IMG/VR virus record: IMGVR_UViG_3300009502_001139
Coordinates: 1 to 21,183 of that record
From: a virus
Length of the DNA: 21,183 nucleotides
Reading direction: 5' to 3' (one strand)
In this document: piece after piece, positions 1 through 7,239 of the stretch
How positions within the stretch are numbered: the stretch's first letter is position 1
Layout of the letters: each line of letters starts with the position of its first letter
Position numbers and translations under genes: made by a program
Notes under the pieces: model-generated
Databases searched by the model: none
The model's input: only the letters and a program-made list of their open reading frames with translations
Told to the model about the DNA's origin: nothing

Positions 1-693
1 GATAACAATAGATTTGTCTATAAGCAAAAATTTAACATAGTTGTTTCTAGATTTTTTCACATTTGGTTTTTACTAAATGAAATGAAAAAGAAATATCGCT
101 ATGTCATTTCAGTTGATGTGGCTGATGTTATATTTCAAAGAAATCCATCAGATTACTTATCAACAATATTAGCACCAGAAACAAAAAAGAAATTGAGTGT
201 TGGTTGCGAAAATCTAAAATATAAAGATGAACCATGGGGTATTCACAATATGTATAGGTCTTTTGGTGATATCTCTGCTATTCATATGCAAGATAAACCA
301 ATATATAATGCTGGTACAATTGCTGGAGAATTTGACACCTTCTTGGATTTCTGCTATAATGTATTCTTATTGTGCCAAGGCGCCCCCATGGAAGTTCCTG
401 GAGGTGGCGGTCCAGATCAAGCTGCATTGAATATTTTGTTGTCATTGGAACCATACAAATCAATAACAGCATTTAATTCCCATAGTGATTCGTGGGCTTG
501 TCAATGTGGCACTACAGTCGATCCTAACAAAGTTAATAATTTTAGATCAAAGTTTATAATGCCATCTGAACCTATCATGGATAAAGATAGTGGATGTGTT
601 GTGAATTCTCTTTATCTAGAAGATTATGTTTTAGTGCATCAATACAATCGTGTACCAGAGTGGAATGAAATTATAAGGAAGAAATATGAATGA
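1..693 (+). CDS. GT-A-like glycosyltransferase, 5' end missing
   Basis: The reading frame is open from base 1, and the residues before the first ATG (position 82) fit the family, so this is a gene cut by the window edge and ATG 82 is probably not its start. Seen: a motif VDVADVIFQRNP soon after a basic stretch, which resembles the D-x-x-D-V-x-F-Q motif after the nucleotide-sugar strand in GT-A glycosyltransferases; NAGTIAGE; GPDQAALN; and VHQYNR near the C-terminus, a signature I associate with small eukaryote-like and phage glycosyltransferases. The expected role is transfer of a sugar from a nucleotide donor in the cytoplasm. Its stop overlaps the next gene by 8 bases, which argues for one operon with the methyltransferase and other sugar genes downstream. 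Donor and acceptor cannot be told from the sequence. It could also be an inactive family member, since the catalytic set is not fully visible. Confidence 0.7.
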   Translation, partial: DNNRFVYKQKFNIVVSRFFHIWFLLNEMKKKYRYVISVDVADVIFQRNPSDYLSTILAPETKKKLSVGCENLKYKDEPWGIHNMYRSFGDISAIHMQDKPIYNAGTIAGEFDTFLDFCYNVFLLCQGAPMEVPGGGGPDQAALNILLSLEPYKSITAFNSHSDSWACQCGTTVDPNKVNNFRSKFIMPSEPIMDKDSGCVVNSLYLEDYVLVHQYNRVPEWNEIIRKKYE

Positions 694-1324
694 TGTGATT
701 ACATTTAATACTGAAACTAATCAATACACCAAACAAGAGACGCACGTTGATCCTTGGGACCATTTAGACGTTGATGGATGGGTTCAAAAGCAAGTTGAAT
801 GGGGTGAAGCAAATCCATCTGGTCGTGGAATGGTACCTTATTTACAAAAGTTAGGTACTGATCTTGTTGGTGCAGAAATTGGTGTTTGTCTTGGCGTTAC
901 TACGGAAATGATTATGAAAAATGTTAGTATTCATAATCTTTTTGCTGTAGATAATTATCCAACATATATTGATTGGAATGGATTACCCATTACAACAGAA
1001 CGACAAAACAAAATTAAAGATCACGCATTTAATCGTTTAAATGGTTATGATTGCGTGGAATTTGTATATGAAGATAGTTCCAAATTTTCTTCAAGTATTG
1101 ATGATGAATCTTTAGATTTCATTTTCATTGATGCTGACCACAGCTATGAGGGTGCATTACGTGATTTTAAACAATTTTGGCCTAAAGTTAAGAGTGGTGG
1201 TATCTTTGCTGGTCATGATCTGAATATTCCAACAGTCAACAAAGCAATTCGTGAATTCTTTGGTGAAAAAATGGATGGTATTATTTCTTTAGTTGACAAT
1301 GCTTGGTTGTATTATAAGGATTAA
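686..1324 (+). CDS. Class I SAM-dependent methyltransferase
   Basis: A 212-residue protein with a Rossmann-type methyltransferase core. The glycine motif is AEIGVCLGVTTEMI (about residues 64-77), the acidic end of strand 2 is FAVDNYP, and strand 4 with its catalytic-side loop is LDFIFIDADHSYEGALRDF, followed by SGGIFAGHD. This arrangement matches the Methyltransf_24 type often found in sugar and glycan clusters. The likely reaction is methyl transfer from S-adenosylmethionine to a sugar or small acceptor in the cytoplasm. The start at 686 lies inside the stop region of the preceding gene (8-base overlap) with GGAAG a few bases upstream, and only one base separates it from the next gene, so the cluster is translationally coupled. 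The acceptor is unknown; sugar O-methylation is inferred from the neighbours. Confidence 0.82.
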   Translation: MNDVITFNTETNQYTKQETHVDPWDHLDVDGWVQKQVEWGEANPSGRGMVPYLQKLGTDLVGAEIGVCLGVTTEMIMKNVSIHNLFAVDNYPTYIDWNGLPITTERQNKIKDHAFNRLNGYDCVEFVYEDSSKFSSSIDDESLDFIFIDADHSYEGALRDFKQFWPKVKSGGIFAGHDLNIPTVNKAIREFFGEKMDGIISLVDNAWLYYKD

Positions 1325-1325
1325 T

Positions 1326-2318
1326 ATGAACAAGTATAAAAAAATTATTGTTTGGGGTGCCAAGCAAGACACTGGTCACACCCATGCTTTTATTCATGGC
1401 GCAATCGTTCGTGCTGCTCAATCAATGGGTATTGAGACATATTGGTTAGATAACCGTGATAACGTGTCTGAAGAATTCTTCAACGATGCAATTGTTGTCA
1501 CAGAACAGTGGTTAGTATTTCAAAATGGTTATAGCAACAATATGCCATTGAATAAGACTGCTTGTTATCTCGTACACTACCTAGGTAATCTTGGTAATGT
1601 GGAGGGGAATCCTGGTACAGAAATGTATCTAGGTAAGGTCGGTAAGTTGATTGATTTCAGATTCAATGCGGAACATGGTTGGGGTATCAACGGATCACCA
1701 GATAAAAATTATAACTACAAATTTGAACCATCAAAGTATGATGCATTTAATGATGTATCGTTTTATGAAAAAGGTGATTCTTATGATAATTTCTATTCTA
1801 TTTGGGCAACTGATTTGTTACCAGAAGAAATAGATTTTGATGTACGTTTCACACCACAAGAAAATCGAGCATTTTTCTGTGGTACTATCCGTGAAGATAA
1901 TTATCCAGTATTTGAAAATTTCATCAAAAAATGTGAAGAACATAAGATTCCATTTTTATACAGCACACCATATCAACAACAATTACCAACTGAAGAAGTT
2001 AGGAAGTTAGTTGTTTCTTCATTACTTCCTTTAGATTGCAGACCCAAGAATCATCTAGATAATGGATATATTGCATGTCGACCAATTAAGAACGTGAGTT
2101 ATGGTGCGTTAGGTATGACTAACTCAAAGACCATCTATGATTTTTTTAATGGTGAGATTGCATATGCACCAGATTCTGGTGATTTATTTGATATGGCAGT
2201 TGAAATGCAGAAAGATCCAAAAACTAAAGATGTTATTTTAAAACAAATGAAGTGGATTAAAGATCAACATACATACATTAACAGAGTGAAAGATATTATT
2301 AAGGCTGCGGAGATTTGA
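1326..2318 (+). CDS. Probable GT-B-fold glycosyltransferase
   Basis: A 330-residue protein. I chose ATG 1326 over ATG 1293 because 1326 follows the previous stop by one base and starts directly with a basic-then-hydrophobic strand (KKIIVWGAKQDTGH), whereas 1293 would run 32 bases into the methyltransferase. The N-terminal half has a GxxxxGHTHAFIHGAIVRAAQSMG segment like the first Rossmann strand and helix of GT-B enzymes. The second half has FCGTIREDNYPVF, and near the C-terminus GYIACRPIKNVSYGALGMTNSK followed by an acidic helix, a pattern I associate with GT-B proteins of polysaccharide clusters. There is no signal peptide or membrane segment. It sits between a methyltransferase and an epimerase in an unbroken operon, consistent with glycan assembly. 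The assignment rests on fold-level resemblance, not a diagnostic catalytic motif. Confidence 0.6.
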   Translation: MNKYKKIIVWGAKQDTGHTHAFIHGAIVRAAQSMGIETYWLDNRDNVSEEFFNDAIVVTEQWLVFQNGYSNNMPLNKTACYLVHYLGNLGNVEGNPGTEMYLGKVGKLIDFRFNAEHGWGINGSPDKNYNYKFEPSKYDAFNDVSFYEKGDSYDNFYSIWATDLLPEEIDFDVRFTPQENRAFFCGTIREDNYPVFENFIKKCEEHKIPFLYSTPYQQQLPTEEVRKLVVSSLLPLDCRPKNHLDNGYIACRPIKNVSYGALGMTNSKTIYDFFNGEIAYAPDSGDLFDMAVEMQKDPKTKDVILKQMKWIKDQHTYINRVKDIIKAAEI

Positions 2319-2319
2319 T

Positions 2320-3186
2320 ATGAAAATTTTGATTACAGGACATAAAGGATTCGTTGGTGGATACTTTATGAGAAAATATGCCGAACATGATATTACAGGG
2401 ATTGATATTAAAGAAGGCAATGATTGCCGTGACTTCTTTAAAACAAATGATACCAAATTCGATCTAGTCATCCATTTGGCTGCTATTGTTGGTGGTCGTG
2501 AAACTATTGAGAATAATCCACTATCAGTCGCTATTGATCTGTCTATTGATGCGGAAATGTGTCAATGGGCATTGCGAACAAAACCTGGTCGCTTAGTTTA
2601 TTTCTCATCCTCGGCTGCGTACCCAACATATTTACAAAAGTCGGATATGCAACATCAGTTGAATGAGTGTGATATTAATCTGAACAATATTCGATCTCCT
2701 GATCTGACATATGGTTGGTCTAAACTAACCGGTGAATACACGTTACAATTCTTGGAAGAAAAGGGAATTCGTGTTCATGTATTCCGACCATTTAGCGGTT
2801 ATGGTACAGATCAAGATTTATCTTACCCATTTCCGTCATTCATTCAACGTGCAAAAACCTTGATGAATCCTTTTGATATTTGGGGTGATGGGAAACAAGT
2901 TCGTGACTTCATTCATATGCAAGATATTGTTGATGCTGTTGATGAAGCAATCAGACAAGATATTAAAGGTCCAGTCAATCTAGGTTCAGGCATCGCAACA
3001 TCGTTTAATAGGTTGCAAGAAATTGTTTGTGGTATGCAACAATACTGTCCAGAAGTGAATCATATAAAAACTGCACCAGTTGGTGTGATGTATCGTGTAT
3101 GTGATCCAACTAAGATGTTATCATTCTATAAACCGAAGATTGATTTATATGAAGGCGTTGCTCGTGCGTTGAAAGGTGAAATTTAA
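2320..3186 (+). CDS. NAD-dependent epimerase/dehydratase (extended SDR)
   Basis: A 288-residue extended short-chain dehydrogenase that probably acts on a nucleotide-sugar. Seen: the NAD-binding GxxGxxG as ITGHKGFVGG (residues 5-14), an acidic residue ending strand 2 (GIDI), the HLAA motif (52-55), the catalytic serine region YFSSSAAYP (94-102) and the catalytic YGWSK (Y131, K135), followed by FRPFSGYG and a substrate-domain WGDGKQVRDFIHMQDIV. This is the full set for UDP-glucose 4-epimerase or GDP-fucose-synthase-like enzymes; the exact sugar is not determinable. The length is normal to slightly short for the family. The start is one base after the previous stop, and its TAATG junction overlaps the following methyltransferase by one base. 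It would supply the activated sugar used by the flanking glycosyltransferases. Confidence 0.9.
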   Translation: MKILITGHKGFVGGYFMRKYAEHDITGIDIKEGNDCRDFFKTNDTKFDLVIHLAAIVGGRETIENNPLSVAIDLSIDAEMCQWALRTKPGRLVYFSSSAAYPTYLQKSDMQHQLNECDINLNNIRSPDLTYGWSKLTGEYTLQFLEEKGIRVHVFRPFSGYGTDQDLSYPFPSFIQRAKTLMNPFDIWGDGKQVRDFIHMQDIVDAVDEAIRQDIKGPVNLGSGIATSFNRLQEIVCGMQQYCPEVNHIKTAPVGVMYRVCDPTKMLSFYKPKIDLYEGVARALKGEI

Positions 3187-3791
3187 TGGAATTCATTTAC
3201 AATACATCTAATCCGTCTATAGTACAGAAAGCACAGAATAAAATAATTGACATTGGCTCTGGTCCGCACCCTAAACCTGATGCAGATGTTCGTATGGATA
3301 TCCATCAGTGGGGTAATGTAAATTGTTTACACAATCTAACAGAAACTCCATATCCGTTTGATGATAATACATTCGAAAAAGCATATATGGGTGATGTAGT
3401 GGAACACATTTCAATCTTTGAAATTGATAAGGTATTGACTGAAGTTTGTCGTATTCTCAAACCAAATGCGATACTAGAGGTTACTGTTCCTGATATGGAT
3501 TGGATCATTGAAAGACTTTATAAAAAAGACTGGAATCATCACGCTAATGTTGATTGGTTGAATCCAACAATGGATCCATGGAAAAATGCAATGTCTTATT
3601 TGTTTGGTGGTTTTCACAACAAAGATGAATATAAATTGGAGGGCATGGGTCACGTTAATGCATTCAATCAAAAATCACTTAAAGAACTATTGGAAAAAAA
3701 TGGATTTATGGAATGTGAACGCCATCCAGATATGAGAAATCCAGAACCCGCTAGAATGTCAATTCTTAAAATGGTATGTAAGAAAGCATGA
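3186..3791 (+). CDS. Class I SAM-dependent methyltransferase (Methyltransf_11-like)
   Basis: A 201-residue protein with the usual order of methyltransferase motifs: IIDIGSGPHPKPDADVRMDI (motif I, then the acidic residue that binds the SAM ribose), PYPFDDNTFEKAYMGDVVEHI (motif II region with the VEH often seen in Methyltransf_11) and VLTEVCRILKPNAILEVTVPD (motif III). The region after residue 110, with many Trp and His (WNHHANVDWLNP, GHVNAFNQ), is probably the acceptor-binding part. The start overlaps the epimerase stop by one base (TAATG) and the stop overlaps the next start (ATGA). It is the second methyltransferase of the cassette and differs in type from the one at 686. The substrate is probably a sugar or lipid-linked glycan, by context only. 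Confidence 0.85.
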   Translation: MEFIYNTSNPSIVQKAQNKIIDIGSGPHPKPDADVRMDIHQWGNVNCLHNLTETPYPFDDNTFEKAYMGDVVEHISIFEIDKVLTEVCRILKPNAILEVTVPDMDWIIERLYKKDWNHHANVDWLNPTMDPWKNAMSYLFGGFHNKDEYKLEGMGHVNAFNQKSLKELLEKNGFMECERHPDMRNPEPARMSILKMVCKKA

Positions 3792-4750
3792 AAATATTAT
3801 TTGTAGTTCATCGATATGCACCCTATCCGGGTGGTTCCGAGTATAATGTTCAGCGAACCGCTGAAGAATGTGTACGCCGTGGTATTGATGCAACTGTCGT
3901 TGCGGGTGAACATAAAGGAGATTTGAATGGTGTTCACGTTACTAGTTCTGTTAACCCTAATGACTTTGACCTTATTGTAATTCATGGTGGTGATGTAAAT
4001 GTTCAAAATATGTTTCTACAGAACATTAAGAACTTCAACGCACCAGTTCTTTATTGGTTAATTAAACCATCTGAAAGTCCAATTTGTTTACAAGCACTCA
4101 AAGATGCCAAGTATATCGGTTGTTCCACTGAAGAAGATTGGGATCACGTTGAGAAATGGGGTGTCAAAGATAAGTCATTTAAGATTGCATATGGTATCAA
4201 AGAAGAAGATGCTGGTACTGTTGGAGTATTCAAAAAGAAATATGGTATTCCTAAAGATGTAAATATGTTCTTATCATGTGGTGGATATTGGCCCAATAAG
4301 AGAATGAGAGAATTAGCAAAAGCATTTAAAGATGCTAATTTACCAAATTCTGTTCTTGTAACTACTGGGTATGATAATAGACACGATTTGATGCCAGAAG
4401 CGTCACACAATGTTATTCCTTTAATGATAGAAGATCCAGCAGAAATTAAAGATGCCATGGCTGATGCTTATTGCTATATTATGAATTCAGATGCAGAAGG
4501 TTTTGGTCTCGTTTTGTTGGAATCCATGTTGAACTGTACTCCTTGGCTGTCTCGTAATATCGCTGGTGCAAAACTAATGTGTGATTATGGGTGTGTGTAT
4601 GATACGGAAGAAGATTTAACTCGTATTTTGAAAATTTGGGAAACTGATCCACATAGAAATAACAGAATAAAATATGCATACGATTTTGTTACTAGTGAAC
4701 ACTTAATCAAAAATACAGTAGATGACATTTTAAATATAGTAAAAAAATGA
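3788..4750 (+). CDS. Family 4-type (GT-B) glycosyltransferase
   Basis: A 320-residue protein with the hallmarks of GT4 enzymes. The N-terminal strand and glycine loop are ILFVVHRYAPYPGGSEYNVQ, where donor or acceptor phosphates are usually held. The C-terminal domain has LSCGGYWPNKRMRELAKAF (the usual strand with its K/R-rich helix) and the EX7E motif SDAEGFGLVLLES (E237 and E245), which in this family contacts the sugar nucleotide. The length is a little short for GT4. It overlaps the upstream methyltransferase by ATGA, so it is the last gene of the coupled sugar operon; a 15-bp inverted repeat follows two bases after its stop. Retaining transfer of a hexose or deoxyhexose is expected; donor and acceptor are unknown. 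Confidence 0.85.
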   Translation: MKILFVVHRYAPYPGGSEYNVQRTAEECVRRGIDATVVAGEHKGDLNGVHVTSSVNPNDFDLIVIHGGDVNVQNMFLQNIKNFNAPVLYWLIKPSESPICLQALKDAKYIGCSTEEDWDHVEKWGVKDKSFKIAYGIKEEDAGTVGVFKKKYGIPKDVNMFLSCGGYWPNKRMRELAKAFKDANLPNSVLVTTGYDNRHDLMPEASHNVIPLMIEDPAEIKDAMADAYCYIMNSDAEGFGLVLLESMLNCTPWLSRNIAGAKLMCDYGCVYDTEEDLTRILKIWETDPHRNNRIKYAYDFVTSEHLIKNTVDDILNIVKK

Positions 4751-4751
4751 C

Positions 4752-4801
4752 CTATATATCAAACCCAATAATTTTAAAACCAGAAAGGGTTTGATATATA
4801 G
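4752..4801 (+). repeat. Perfect 15-bp inverted repeat (hairpin) after the sugar operon
   Basis: The arms are 4752-4766 (CTATATATCAAACCC) and 4787-4801 (GGGTTTGATATATAG), fully complementary, with a 20-base loop that itself holds TTTTAAAA (4772-4779). It begins two bases after the stop of the glycosyltransferase. No T-run follows the 3' arm, so it is not a textbook intrinsic terminator. It may stabilise the 3' end of the upstream transcript or separate it from the late block, whose promoter box starts 13 bases further on. A protein-binding palindrome is another option. Confidence 0.75.
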
Positions 4802-4814
4802 AGTTCAAAAGTTG

Positions 4815-4822
4815 TATAAATA
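4815..4822 (+). promoter_or_regulatory. T4-type late promoter box TATAAATA
   Basis: An exact match to the T4 late consensus TATAAATA lies in the 132-base gap between the sugar operon and the virion-associated block, 60 bases before the ATG at 4883. T4 late promoters consist of this box alone, read by host core polymerase with gp55 and gp33. Transcription would start a few bases downstream, leaving a leader of about 55 bases that includes the TAGGA ribosome binding site at 4871-4875 (7 bases from the ATG). Confidence 0.7.
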
Positions 4823-4882
4823 ACTTCATACAAAATGATTTTTCGTAACCATAGTGTGTTACATATCTAATAGGAATCTAAT

Positions 4883-6061
4883 ATGAAGTCTTTTTTATAT
4901 TTTATAAAAGAAGAAGCTGAAGAAAGTGATGGTAAACTAAAACATATCGATCATGCTGAAGATCGTCCTATAATTGACGGGGCAAAAGGTTTTGAACACA
5001 CTCATGCAGCTTTAACACAAGCACATGAACATATCAAATCTGGTGGTGAAAGTTCTGCATTGACTATGAAATATGATGGTTCACCTGCTATTGTATTTGG
5101 TCATCATCCCGAAACAGGCAAATTCTTTGTAGCTTCCAAATCAGCTTTCAATAAAAACCCAAAAATTAACTATAATCATGCTGATATCGTGAAAAATCAC
5201 GGGCATGCTCCAGGATTAGTTGAAAAACTTCATGCAGGTCTCAAACATCTTAAAAAAGTAGCACCTAAGACTGGTGTATATCAAGGTGATTTGATGTATT
5301 CAGAAGGTGATCAAAAGGAAACGAAGAAAGGTGTTTCTTTCACCCCAAATACAATCACATATACTGCTAAGGGTGAACAAGCAGATAAAATCAAAAAATC
5401 CAAACTAGGTGTTGTTGTTCATACACAATATCATGGTAAAAATATCGCTGATATGCAATCGGATTCCCATCCTGACGTTCATAACTTTGGTCATCACCCA
5501 GACGTATGGCACAAATCTGCAAATCACGACACTTCACAAATTCATTACTCAGAAAAAGATCAAAACGAATTCAAAACACATCTTGCTGCTGCTAAGAAGA
5601 TACATGATGAACATAAGTCAAAAATGTATAAAGCAACAGAGATGCATTCTGGTGATGGTGGTCATTTAACGACATATATAAATCAAACTGTTAGAACTGG
5701 TGAAAAGCCAACAGCAGAAGGATTAAAACAACATATTGCTGTTAAATATAACAAAGCTGCCGAGAAGTTAAAGACTCCCGCTGGACAAGTTAGAAAACAA
5801 ACAGAAGCTAAAGGACATTTAGATCACATTGAAGCAAATAAAGATCATTATAACAATTTGTTAAAAATGCATAATCATATACAGAAAGCAAAAAATGTAT
5901 TGGTTAAAAATCTAGAGCAAAATGAAGGTGGTTTAGAACATCACATTGATGGAAAACGAACTGGTCCAGAGGGATTTGTTGTCAATCATGCAGGTGAGCC
6001 AACAAAATTAGTTAACAGAGAAGAATTTGCAAAAGCTAACTTATTGAAGGTGCGTAAATGA
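4883..6061 (+). CDS. Ligase-like covalent nucleotidyltransferase domain protein, CTS-like N-terminus
   Basis: A 392-residue, His- and Lys-rich protein. It carries motifs of the nucleotidyltransferase (DNA/RNA ligase) superfamily in order: KYDGSPA with K63 as candidate AMP-accepting lysine (motif I, KxDG); VYQGDLMY (residues 132-139) like motif III; LGVVVHTQY (175-183) like the strand before motif IV; GPEGFVV (361-367, E363) like motif IV; and TKLVNR (K375) like motif V. Between about 190 and 355 lies a long charged, helical insertion, so spacing from motif I to IV (about 300 residues) is much larger than in T4 RNA ligases. The first ten residues (MKSFLYFIKE) resemble the T4 capsid-targeting sequence. 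The start has TAGGA 7 bases upstream and it is the first gene after the late promoter. I recognise it as a type recurring in T4-like marine phages, usually without a function; ligase activity is inferred from motifs only. Confidence 0.6.
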   Translation: MKSFLYFIKEEAEESDGKLKHIDHAEDRPIIDGAKGFEHTHAALTQAHEHIKSGGESSALTMKYDGSPAIVFGHHPETGKFFVASKSAFNKNPKINYNHADIVKNHGHAPGLVEKLHAGLKHLKKVAPKTGVYQGDLMYSEGDQKETKKGVSFTPNTITYTAKGEQADKIKKSKLGVVVHTQYHGKNIADMQSDSHPDVHNFGHHPDVWHKSANHDTSQIHYSEKDQNEFKTHLAAAKKIHDEHKSKMYKATEMHSGDGGHLTTYINQTVRTGEKPTAEGLKQHIAVKYNKAAEKLKTPAGQVRKQTEAKGHLDHIEANKDHYNNLLKMHNHIQKAKNVLVKNLEQNEGGLEHHIDGKRTGPEGFVVNHAGEPTKLVNREEFAKANLLKVRK

Positions 6062-7233
6062 AATCAATCCAGTACAGAATTTGGGAACAAAGATCGGGTA
6101 TTAAAACTGACCTTTTTGAAGAAAAGATAAGCAAAGAACAAATTGAAGCAATTATAAAATATCTTCACGATGAAGATGAAGAAGAATTAGCTAAGTGGAA
6201 TTTAAAAGAAAATTTAAATCAAGAATTCTTTGAAATGATTAGTGAAGAAACTGCAAAGGCTTCTTCTGATACTAAAGGTAAATTGCATGAACTTCTAGTT
6301 GGTTATCACTTGAATGGTGGTAAACATATGGAAAAACATCCTGACAAATCTGGTGATAGTCCTGCAGAAGCACACAATAAACTAAAAGCATCAATTCATC
6401 CAGATGAATATAAAAAAATTGATGCAAGAGCAAAATCTGCTGCTAATGACATTAAGAAAAAAGTCGAAACTAATGGACATAAAATTAATCAAGTTCATTG
6501 GACTTCACAACCAAACGACATTCTTAGAACAACTGGTATTAAATCTTCACAAAAAGAAGATCCTTCTGATTTGGTTGTTACTACACACAAAAAAGAAAGA
6601 AATAAAAAACAACCAACAGTATTACATCATGGTATTAGTTTAAAAGTTACCGATAGTTCATCGAAACATGTCCCAACATCAAATTTAGGAATTAAAGCAG
6701 CAGGTCCTAAAGCACAAGACATTCATGATGACCACAGAAGAGATATTTTAAAACATTATCCTAAACTTGCTACACATGCAACAAACGCAAAACAAAGAAA
6801 GGAAATGTTAAAAGCAGATCCAAAAATGAATGAATATGTAAAAACTAAAAATAGTGTAACTCTTAATAAAGTTGCAAAACATTTACATGATCACCTAACA
6901 TCTATTCCTAAAGATGAATTAGTTCATCACATTAGAAATGTTATTCACGCACACACAACTCCTATGCAAAGAGAAGGTCATAATCACATTAGACATACTT
7001 CTTATACTTCTGGTGGCACTACTAATTCAACATTTGAACATCACTCAATTGATCCAAGTCAACATCATGAACATATTTTCAATGATCCACACAATATTGA
7101 AGTTCATCACAGTGGTGGTAGTATTCATTTTAAATATAAAGGTAAAACTTTTGCTAGACACGCACTTAAATTCTCTTCGCAGAGTGATCCTTTAAGTTCT
7201 ATTAAAGGCTCTGGTCAAACTTCGGGTGATTAA
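6058..7233 (+). CDS. Conserved phage protein, His-rich, weak PD-(D/E)xK-like motifs
   Basis: A 391-residue protein coupled to the preceding gene by an ATGA overlap. I cannot name its function. Seen: a CTS-like N-terminus (MKSIQYRIWE); an acidic helical segment (residues 20-65); a helix GKLHELLVGYHLNGG (about 75-89); then DPSDLVVTT, and after about 20 residues HHGISLKVTD, then NLGIKAAG. A helix with Glu, a strand with Asp and a strand ending in x-x-K is the layout of restriction-endonuclease-like folds, and ISLK is a variant seen where the usual acid is replaced or moved. The C-terminal third is full of His (THTTPMQREGHNHIRHTSY) and ends with a beta-rich GGSIHFKYKGKTFARH. Same length as its upstream partner and the same late block suggest joint function. 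Nuclease activity is a weak inference; a structural role is equally possible. Confidence 0.5.
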   Translation: MKSIQYRIWEQRSGIKTDLFEEKISKEQIEAIIKYLHDEDEEELAKWNLKENLNQEFFEMISEETAKASSDTKGKLHELLVGYHLNGGKHMEKHPDKSGDSPAEAHNKLKASIHPDEYKKIDARAKSAANDIKKKVETNGHKINQVHWTSQPNDILRTTGIKSSQKEDPSDLVVTTHKKERNKKQPTVLHHGISLKVTDSSSKHVPTSNLGIKAAGPKAQDIHDDHRRDILKHYPKLATHATNAKQRKEMLKADPKMNEYVKTKNSVTLNKVAKHLHDHLTSIPKDELVHHIRNVIHAHTTPMQREGHNHIRHTSYTSGGTTNSTFEHHSIDPSQHHEHIFNDPHNIEVHHSGGSIHFKYKGKTFARHALKFSSQSDPLSSIKGSGQTSGD

Positions 7234-7239
7234 TATACA

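Noticed and set aside
4144-4458. Minus-strand ORF of 104 codons opposite the GT4 glycosyltransferase
   Set aside because: The plus-strand gene has clear GT4 motifs over the same bases and the minus-strand product has no recognisable features or ribosome binding site.
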